Shown in pieces: positions 1 through 4,854 of a DNA stretch of 6,111 nt. The notes beneath the pieces were generated by a model. It did not search any database and had not been told where the DNA came from. It was given only the letters and a program-made list of their open reading frames with translations. The translations under genes were made by a program, and so were the position numbers. The first letter of the stretch is position 1, and each line of letters opens with the position of its first letter. The stretch spans positions 1 through 6,111 of the forward strand of contig NIUZ01000169.1 of assembly GCA_002254285.1 (NCBI GenBank), given 5' to 3'. The DNA is from Bacteroidetes bacterium 4572_112. GTDB taxonomy: Bacteria; Bacteroidota; Bacteroidia; Bacteroidales; UBA1556.

Positions 1-401
1 GCACCTATGGTAAAACTAATAATTACTCCTAGGTTCCACTTATCGATGGTACGACCCACAAAGTAAATCGATGCTAAAATTAAACCGAAGAAAAACGACC
101 AAAGATAAACTGGATAAAACTCAAACAGATATTCAAAAAGTTTAGCTATACCAATAATTGCTACTCCCACTCCAATAAAAAGTGAAACTATAAAAGCCAA
201 ATCTGTATATTCGGCAAAAGCTTTAAACTCACCTTTGAAAAGTAATTTTACAGCCTTAAGGTCAAAGGATTTAATAGCGTCAATCAATCGCTCGAATATA
301 CCAGTGATAAGTGCTATTGTACCTCCCGAAACTCCAGGAATCACATTGGCAACTCCCATCGCCATTCCTTTAATTGCAATTATTATGTATTGTTTTAGCA
401 T
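1..401 (-). CDS. DUF368 family membrane protein, N-terminal part (PopT-type undecaprenyl-phosphate translocase candidate)
   Basis: Translating the minus strand from the ATG at 401 gives 133 codons with no stop before the window edge, so the gene is cut at its 3' end. Residues 12-33 contain the family's glycine-rich signature (GMAMGVANVIPGVSGGTIAL), and about residues 107-115 read YPVYLWSFF, also typical of DUF368. Several hydrophobic stretches (roughly 2-34, 75-97 and 103-120) indicate a polytopic inner-membrane protein. Some DUF368 members (PopT) have been shown to return the C55-phosphate lipid carrier across the membrane for envelope polymer synthesis; that role is inferred here from family only. 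The ATG at 401 is chosen because the signature begins directly after it and a TAnnTTTG box lies 37 nt upstream. No Shine-Dalgarno sequence is seen, as is usual in this phylum. Family assignment is firm; the transport function is less certain. Confidence 0.88.
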   Translation of the reverse strand, partial: MLKQYIIIAIKGMAMGVANVIPGVSGGTIALITGIFERLIDAIKSFDLKAVKLLFKGEFKAFAEYTDLAFIVSLFIGVGVAIIGIAKLFEYLFEFYPVYLWSFFFGLILASIYFVGRTIDKWNLGVIISFTIG

Positions 402-438
402 TGCTTAAATATTGTTTTTTAGAATAAATCTTGTTGCG

Positions 439-446
439 CAAATATA
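439..446 (-). promoter_or_regulatory. Putative -7 promoter element for the DUF368 gene
   Basis: The minus strand reads TATATTTG followed by CGC, a full match to the Bacteroidota -7 consensus TAnnTTTG, 37 nt upstream of the ATG at 401. No TTG is found at the expected -33 distance, so only the -7 element is supported. Confidence 0.5.
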
Positions 447-462
447 GGGAAAATGAAGGTTG

Positions 463-503
463 AATTAAGAATTGGAAATTAATAATTAGGAATTAGGAAT
501 TTT
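463..503. repeat. Degenerate AATTAGG short tandem repeat
   Basis: Two perfect 7-bp AATTAGG copies sit at 484-490 and 491-497. They are flanked by imperfect copies (AATTAAG at 463, AATTGG at 470, AATTTTA at 497-503). The stretch is AT-rich, noncoding, and lies upstream of the DUF368 promoter box. Function unknown. Confidence 0.6.
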
Positions 504-511
504 AAAGTTCT

Positions 512-526
512 CAGTCGGCAGTCAGC
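512..526. repeat. CAGTC(G/A)G two-copy direct repeat
   Basis: CAGTCGG at 512-518 is followed directly by CAGTCAG at 519-525. It is noticeably richer in G and C than its surroundings and lies between two other short-period repeats in the same spacer. Two copies alone are weak evidence of a functional element. Confidence 0.4.
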
Positions 527-530
527 AAAC

Positions 531-610
531 CTTTAGAATTCCTTACAATTCCATACAACCCATTACAATTCTTTACAACTCCTTACTATCCTTTACAATT
601 CCTTACGATT
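531..610. repeat. 10-bp degenerate tandem repeat, about eight units, abutting the uvrA stop
   Basis: The plus strand falls into consecutive 10-base units close to CCTTACAATT: 531 CTTTAGAATT, 541 CCTTACAATT, 551 CCATACAACC, 561 CATTACAATT, 571 CTTTACAACT, 581 CCTTACTATC, 591 CTTTACAATT and 601 CCTTACGATT. The TTACAA core and exact 10-base spacing are kept while edges vary. The last unit overlaps the first two bases (minus-strand sense: the end) of the uvrA stop codon at 609-611. The array therefore lies in the uvrA 3' untranslated region. No hairpin with a T-run is seen here, so it does not look like an intrinsic terminator. Confidence 0.8.
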
Positions 611-3401
611 ACACCTTAAGATACTCCGCAGTATAGCTAGCTTCACACTTAGCCAAATCCTCGGGCACTCCTTCGAACATAATATTTCCGCCTTTCTCAC
701 CTCCTTCGGCACCAATATCAATTATCCAATCGGCACACTTAATAAATTCCTGATTATGCTCAATAATGATTAAGCTATGACCAATTCTAATAAGCTCTGT
801 CATAGCATTATATAATTTCAAAATATCATGAAAATGTAGCCCTGTTGTGGGCTCATCAAAAATGAATAATATTCTATCCTTGGTTTTACCCTTTGAAAGA
901 AATGAGGCCAATTTTATACGCTGTGCCTCGCCACCACTCAATGTATTTGATGGCTGACCAAGTTTTACATAGCCCATGCCCACATCTTTAAGTACAGAAA
1001 GCTTATTGGCTATATTAGACTCCAAGCGTCCTCCTTTTACCTCAGCAAAAAACTCATATGCGTCCTCAACAGTCATATCCAATAGATCTGATATGCTCTT
1101 TCCTTTATATTTTACATCAAGAGTTTCGGCTTTGAACCTTTTTGATTCGCAATGTTCACAAGGCAAAAATATATCAGCCATAAACTGCATTTCCACCCTA
1201 ACATTGCCATCACCTTTACAGACTTCGCAACGACCTCCTTCCACATTAAAAGAAAAATAGCCAGGCTTATAACCACGTACTTTTGCTAACTTTTGAGTTG
1301 CATATAAAGTACGAATTTCATCATAAGCCTTAATATATGTAACAGGGTTTGAACGCGACGAACGACCAATTGGATTTTGATCAATCAATTCCACATCGGT
1401 AATTCTCTTAAAATCACCTTTAAGCTCCCCAAACTTTCCTGTTTTGTCGGCATGGCCACCAATAATCTTTTTTAGGGCAGGATATAATATTCCTTTTACC
1501 AAAGTAGTTTTTCCAGAGCCACTAACTCCTGTCACCAAAGTCATGGTATTAAGAGGAAATTTCACCGAAACATTTTTAAGATTATTCTCGCTAGCATTTG
1601 TTAGCTCAATAAATTGATTCCATTTACGTCGCTGCTTAGGAATTGGTATTTCCAGATCACCGCGCAGGTATTTTGCCGTTAGAGTATCGGCGCTTTTAAC
1701 CATTGGGGCAAATTCGCCAGCATAAACCACCTCGCCACCATTAGTACCTGCCACAGGTCCAATATCAATAATATAATCTGCGGCCTTCATTATTTCCTCA
1801 TCATGTTCCACCACTATAACTGTATTACCAATATCACGTAAGTTTTTTAGCACTTTTATCAATCGCTGATTATCGCGCGCATGCAAGCCTATACTTGGCT
1901 CATCAAGAATATAAAGTGAACCCACAAGGCTACTTCCTAGACTAGTTGCTAGATTTATTCTTTGCGATTCGCCACCCGATAAAGTTGCTGATTTTCTGTT
2001 TAAAGTAAGGTATGATAAACCAACATCACTTAACACTTGCAAGCGATTTAATATCTCAATAATTAATCTTTCTGCAATTTGAGCATCATGCTTATCAAGC
2101 TTAATATTTGTAAAAAAGGATAATGCATCCTCCACCGACATCAAAACAATGTCAACTATATTTTTACCATCAATTTTTACAAAATTAGTTTCTTTTCTTA
2201 CTCGCGTTCCTCTACAATCGGGGCAAACTGTTCGCCCACGATAGCGTGAGAGCATTACTCTAAATTGAATTTTATAGCTGTTTTGCTCTAGGTCTTTGAA
2301 AAAAGCATCAATACCTTCAAAATAGTTATTTCCAGTCCAAAGTAGCTTATATTCCTTATCCGTCAATTCGTTTATTGGCCTATGAATAGGGAATTTAAAC
2401 TTCATGGCATTCATCACCAATTTATCCTTCCAAAGTCCCATCTTATCACCTTTCCAACAAGCTATCGCACCTTCGTATACCGATAGATTTTTATCTGGAA
2501 TAACCAAATCATCATCAACACCGATTACAGTACCATGGCCTTCGCACTTTCTACAAGCACCATAAGGGTTATTGAAACTAAAGAAATCTACACTTGGCTC
2601 TTCAAAAACTTCGCCATCGAGCTCAAATTTATTTGAAAAGAATTTCTTCTCCCATTTGCCTTCTTTCTGATAAAACAAAAAGCACTCACCATGTCCTTCA
2701 TAAAATGCAGTTTGAGTAGAATCCGCAATTCTAGCATCATCAGTATCATCAAGTTTTGAAGCTAATCTGTCAACCACAATATAGCAGTCAACAGCTTTGC
2801 GACTATCAATATCACTACTTTCAAGCTTATCTTGAATAAGGGTAATTTCGCCTTCAGAAAACACACGAGCGTATCCTTGCTGCATATACAAATTCATTTG
2901 CAACGATAGAGTTCTATCCTCTTTATGCTTCAAGGGAAATGCTATAATAAATTTTGTGCGCTCATCAAAAGTATTAATAAATCCTAATACATCGCTTATG
3001 TGGTGACGTTTCACTATGCCACCTGATATTGGCGAATATGTTTTACCTATTCTGGCAAATAATAATTTCACATATTCATAAATCTCAGTGGAAGTTCCAA
3101 CTGTGGAGCGAGGATTATTTGTATTTACTTTCTGCTCAATTGCTATAGCAGGCGAAATTCCAGTGATCTTATCAACCTGCGGTTTACTCATTTTACCCAT
3201 AAACTGTCGAGCATATGAGCTAAGACTCTCCACATATCGTCGCTGGCCTTCGGCATATAATGTATCAAAGGCCAAAGATGATTTTCCTGATCCCGAAAGA
3301 CCAGTTATAACCACAAATTTGTTTCGAGGAATTCGTACACTAACATCCTTAAGGTTATTAACCTTAGCACCTTTAATTTCAATAAAATTTGTTATTGCCA
3401 T
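609..3401 (-). CDS. uvrA: UvrABC excinuclease subunit A (UvrA), damage-recognition ATPase
   Basis: This 930-residue protein is full length for UvrA, the dimeric ABC-type ATPase that finds bulky DNA lesions and loads UvrB in nucleotide excision repair. NBD1 has its Walker A at 34-41 (GLSGSGKS), signature LSGGESQR at 474-481 and Walker B ending in DEPS at 500-503. NBD2 has Walker A at 625-632 (GVSGSGKT), signature LSGGEAQR at 821-828 and DEPT at 849-852. The C-terminal zinc module is intact: C725, C728, C748 and C751 in CX2C-X19-CX2C spacing. The N-terminal zinc module keeps C283/C286, but the first cysteine pair is replaced by SNKF-like residues near 256-259. C393/C396 (CPDC) form a further pair. 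The ATG at 3401 starts right before the conserved IxIKGAxxNNLK segment. The gene appears to be transcribed alone, from a TAnnTTTG promoter 29 nt upstream. uvrB and uvrC are not in the window. Confidence 0.97.
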   Translation of the reverse strand: MAITNFIEIKGAKVNNLKDVSVRIPRNKFVVITGLSGSGKSSLAFDTLYAEGQRRYVESLSSYARQFMGKMSKPQVDKITGISPAIAIEQKVNTNNPRSTVGTSTEIYEYVKLLFARIGKTYSPISGGIVKRHHISDVLGFINTFDERTKFIIAFPLKHKEDRTLSLQMNLYMQQGYARVFSEGEITLIQDKLESSDIDSRKAVDCYIVVDRLASKLDDTDDARIADSTQTAFYEGHGECFLFYQKEGKWEKKFFSNKFELDGEVFEEPSVDFFSFNNPYGACRKCEGHGTVIGVDDDLVIPDKNLSVYEGAIACWKGDKMGLWKDKLVMNAMKFKFPIHRPINELTDKEYKLLWTGNNYFEGIDAFFKDLEQNSYKIQFRVMLSRYRGRTVCPDCRGTRVRKETNFVKIDGKNIVDIVLMSVEDALSFFTNIKLDKHDAQIAERLIIEILNRLQVLSDVGLSYLTLNRKSATLSGGESQRINLATSLGSSLVGSLYILDEPSIGLHARDNQRLIKVLKNLRDIGNTVIVVEHDEEIMKAADYIIDIGPVAGTNGGEVVYAGEFAPMVKSADTLTAKYLRGDLEIPIPKQRRKWNQFIELTNASENNLKNVSVKFPLNTMTLVTGVSGSGKTTLVKGILYPALKKIIGGHADKTGKFGELKGDFKRITDVELIDQNPIGRSSRSNPVTYIKAYDEIRTLYATQKLAKVRGYKPGYFSFNVEGGRCEVCKGDGNVRVEMQFMADIFLPCEHCESKRFKAETLDVKYKGKSISDLLDMTVEDAYEFFAEVKGGRLESNIANKLSVLKDVGMGYVKLGQPSNTLSGGEAQRIKLASFLSKGKTKDRILFIFDEPTTGLHFHDILKLYNAMTELIRIGHSLIIIEHNQEFIKCADWIIDIGAEGGEKGGNIMFEGVPEDLAKCEASYTAEYLKV

Positions 3402-3430
3402 ACTAATAATAATATTTTTTTCGCTTCAAG

Positions 3431-3438
3431 CAAAGGTA
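3431..3438 (-). promoter_or_regulatory. Putative -7 promoter element for uvrA
   Basis: The minus strand reads TACCTTTG followed by C, a full match to TAnnTTTG, 29 nt upstream of the uvrA ATG. No TTG occurs at the -33 distance; that region is occupied by an inverted repeat instead. Confidence 0.5.
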
Positions 3439-3449
3439 AGCTTTTGAAT

Positions 3450-3467
3450 TAGTAATTTAGATTACTA
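3450..3467. promoter_or_regulatory. Perfect inverted repeat in the uvrA promoter region, possible operator
   Basis: TAGTAAT, four bases (TTAG), then ATTACTA form a perfect 7-bp inverted repeat. It begins 11 bases upstream of the uvrA -7 box, covering the stretch where a -33 element would lie. This placement suits a repressor or activator site. The sequence is AT-rich, so chance is possible, and no known regulator motif is recognised. Confidence 0.3.
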
Positions 3468-3500
3468 TAATATTTGTTTATAAAAAATACTGATATAACC

Positions 3501-3531
3501 AAAAAAAGCATCAACCCTAATGGGCGATGCT
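3501..3531 (-). terminator. Intrinsic terminator downstream of rpmH
   Basis: On the minus strand AGCATC (3531-3526) pairs with GATGCT (3512-3507), with inner CCC/GGG able to extend the stem around a short ATTA loop. A run of seven T follows (3507-3501). It begins 36 bases after the rpmH stop and separates rpmH from the uvrA promoter. Confidence 0.8.
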
Positions 3532-3566
3532 ATAAAATATTTTTTTACCTAGAAAAAGGTGTCAGA

Positions 3567-3722
3567 CTATTTGCTATGACGCTCGTCAGATACAGTTAGT
3601 TTCTTACGGCCTTTAGCACGACGGCGACTTAGGACTTTACGACCATTAGCGCTTGCCATTCTTAAACGAAATCCGTGCTTATTCTTTCTCTTTCGGTTCG
3701 ATGGTTGAAATGTTCTTTTCAT
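3567..3722 (-). CDS. rpmH: 50S ribosomal protein L34
   Basis: The minus strand from the ATG at 3722 encodes 51 residues beginning MKRTFQPSNRKRKNKHGF and ending in SDERHSK. This is the small, very basic L34 protein of the large ribosomal subunit, which packs into 23S rRNA. The KRTFQPSxRKRxxxHGFRxRM core and the GRKVLxRRRAKGRKKL segment are both present, and the length fits the family (about 44-53 residues). It stands alone: a TAnnTTTG promoter lies upstream and an intrinsic terminator downstream. The usual neighbours in many other bacteria, rnpA and dnaA, are not next to it; downstream is uvrA. The ATG is fixed by the conserved N-terminus. Confidence 0.97.
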   Translation of the reverse strand: MKRTFQPSNRKRKNKHGFRLRMASANGRKVLSRRRAKGRKKLTVSDERHSK

Positions 3723-3790
3723 AACTACTTATTTAGTTCCGCTTCGATAAACGAAACAGATATTATTAATTCCTATTAAATTTCGGACTG

Positions 3791-3798
3791 CAAAAGTA
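3791..3798 (-). promoter_or_regulatory. Putative -7 promoter element for rpmH
   Basis: The minus strand reads TACTTTTG followed by CAG, a full match to TAnnTTTG, 68 nt upstream of the rpmH ATG. It would give a leader of roughly 60 nt. No TTG is present near -33. The rest of the spacer 3799-3937 is AT-rich and shows no gene or clear terminator. Confidence 0.5.
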
Positions 3799-3937
3799 AT
3801 AATATTTTCGTTTAAATTACTATATTTTTTAAAAATTATTACATTATTGGCAATCAATATACTATTCTTAATATCAGACAATTACACGTAATCGCTATAA
3901 TTAAATAGTTATTTTATGTAAAATTTCACTAATCAGC

Positions 3938-4369
3938 TTAAAATCCTACTGATATTTTGAATGATTCGCTCTTTTCAAAAGAACCATCCTCATTATAGTA
4001 ATTCCATTTTCCTACTTTATCAGCATCACTATATTTTCCTTCTGACTTTAAATTGCCATTAGAATAATACTCTCGCCATATACCCTCTTCCTTACAATCA
4101 CTATAAACTCCTTGTTTTTCCAAAGTTCCGTTTTCATACCAATATTTCGATTCGCCATACTTATAATCATGCTCGTACATTTCCTCGCTCTTGATATTGC
4201 CATTGGCATAATAATGCTTTAGCAAACCTTGGTACTTACCCTTAAGGTATTCCGAACTTGTTTGCAATTTTCCATCAGGATAATATACATGCTCAGTACC
4301 GCTTATTAGGCCTTCCTTATAAGGAGTTTCCATAAACACTGCGTAATGACTTAAAGACTTAATATTCAT
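3938..4369 (-). CDS. MORN-type (YwqK-like) repeat protein, function unknown
   Basis: From the ATG at 4369 the protein has 143 residues and consists almost wholly of five repeats with an exact 24-residue period. The cores are YYPDGKL (29), YYANGNI (53), WYENGTL (77), YYSNGNL (101) and YNEDGSF (125), each followed by a charged turn leading to the next Gly. This is the MORN_2 variant found in proteins often named 'YwqK family antitoxin'; such repeats form beta-hairpin ladders. No signal peptide or membrane segment is seen, so a cytoplasmic location is likely. The reading frame stays open to a TTG at 4405, adding 12 residues (LYFIVNKSNFK), but that extension looks neither like a signal peptide nor part of the repeats, so the ATG is preferred. 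A third option is the ATG at 4333. The gene lies 38 bp after the DUF3467 stop with no promoter box between, suggesting cotranscription. No toxin gene is adjacent. Confidence 0.85.
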   Translation of the reverse strand: MNIKSLSHYAVFMETPYKEGLISGTEHVYYPDGKLQTSSEYLKGKYQGLLKHYYANGNIKSEEMYEHDYKYGESKYWYENGTLEKQGVYSDCKEEGIWREYYSNGNLKSEGKYSDADKVGKWNYYNEDGSFEKSESFKISVGF

Positions 4370-4407
4370 TTTGAAATTCGATTTATTTACAATAAAATAT
4401 AGCAATA

Positions 4408-4728
4408 TTATGCTTGAGCATTTGGCCCACCCATATTCATTGGTAAAGTTAATCCTTCATCAACATCTTTAATTTCGCCATGCATACTTTCGTATTTCTT
4501 TACATTATCAATTAAAGCGCGCATAAGTCGTTTTGCATGATGAGGAGTAAGAATAATTCTTTCTTTAACCTTAGCTTTTGGCACACCTGGCATCATTCTA
4601 ACAAAGTCAATAATAAACTCCGAATGCGAATGCGTAATAATTGCAAGATTAGAATACGTACCTTGTGCTACGTCCTCTGGCAATTCGATACTAATTTCTC
4701 CTTGCTTTGGTTGATTTTGATTATCCAT
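4408..4728 (-). CDS. DUF3467 domain-containing protein
   Basis: The 106-residue product matches the DUF3467 pattern: an N-terminal beta segment (EISIELPEDVAQGTYSNLA), a central ITHSHSEFIIDFVRMMPGVPKA stretch across residues 31-52, then RIILTPHHAKRLMRALIDNV (about 57-76) and a short, probably flexible Met/Gly/Asn tail. The function of the family is not known to me. The segment naming TPxHAKRLxxAL resembles small Bacteroidota proteins that follow rpoC, and here too it sits directly after rpoC. It is separated from rpoC by a strong terminator and has its own promoter, so it is probably expressed independently of RNA polymerase genes. The ATG at 4728 lies 45 nt after a TAnnTTTG box. No signal peptide or membrane segment is visible. 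Confidence 0.87.
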   Translation of the reverse strand: MDNQNQPKQGEISIELPEDVAQGTYSNLAIITHSHSEFIIDFVRMMPGVPKAKVKERIILTPHHAKRLMRALIDNVKKYESMHGEIKDVDEGLTLPMNMGGPNAQA

Positions 4729-4773
4729 TATATTTATATTTTAGATTTATTATTCAGTTTTAATTAAGAATCG

Positions 4774-4806
4774 CAAATTTAAGCAAAAACACCTATATAT
4801 AAACAA
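4774..4806 (-). promoter_or_regulatory. Putative promoter for the DUF3467-MORN unit
   Basis: On the minus strand TTG (4806-4804), a 22-base spacer and TAAATTTG (4781-4774) form the best complete match in the window to the Bacteroidota TTG / TAnnTTTG promoter. The TTG overlaps the T-tract end of the rpoC terminator, so termination of rpoC and initiation of the next unit are packed together. The start codon lies 45 nt downstream of the box. Confidence 0.6.
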
Positions 4807-4834
4807 AAAAAGGCGCCTTTAAAAGGCGCCTTTA
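4805..4834 (-). terminator. Intrinsic terminator of rpoC
   Basis: On the minus strand AAAGGCGCC, a 7-base loop region (TTTTAAA) and GGCGCCTTT form a 9-bp stem followed by further T residues down to 4805. It lies about 20 bases after the rpoC stop. The GC-rich stem stands out sharply from the AT-rich surroundings. Confidence 0.9.
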
Positions 4835-4854
4835 ATATCAATATTATTAATTTC

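Noticed and set aside
531..610. The 10-bp repeat array as a CRISPR array
   Set aside because: Units are 10 bases, degenerate and directly contiguous, with no unique spacers and no cas gene nearby.
976..1260. Open frame on the plus strand inside uvrA
   Set aside because: It lies fully antisense to the conserved C-terminal half of UvrA and its translation has no recognisable domain; it is a shadow of the real gene.
3088..3447. Open frame on the plus strand across the uvrA 5' end and promoter
   Set aside because: Antisense to the UvrA N-terminus including its Walker A region; the hydrophobic end only reflects AT-rich promoter DNA.
3723..3790. Riboswitch or structured leader before rpmH
   Set aside because: The leader of about 60 nt has only a 4-bp TTCG/CGAA pairing and no recognisable aptamer or attenuator.
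3840..3937. Terminator for the MORN-type gene or a small RNA in the spacer
   Set aside because: Only a 5-bp inverted repeat (ATTAC-AC-GTAAT) without a following T-run is present, which is too weak in such AT-rich DNA.
3938..4728. Toxin-antitoxin pair made of the DUF3467 and MORN-type proteins
   Set aside because: The 'antitoxin' name comes only from the YwqK family label; DUF3467 shows no toxin motif and the arrangement resembles ordinary adjacent genes.
4537..4767. Open frame on the plus strand over the DUF3467 gene
   Set aside because: Antisense to a recognisable conserved protein; the translation looks random.
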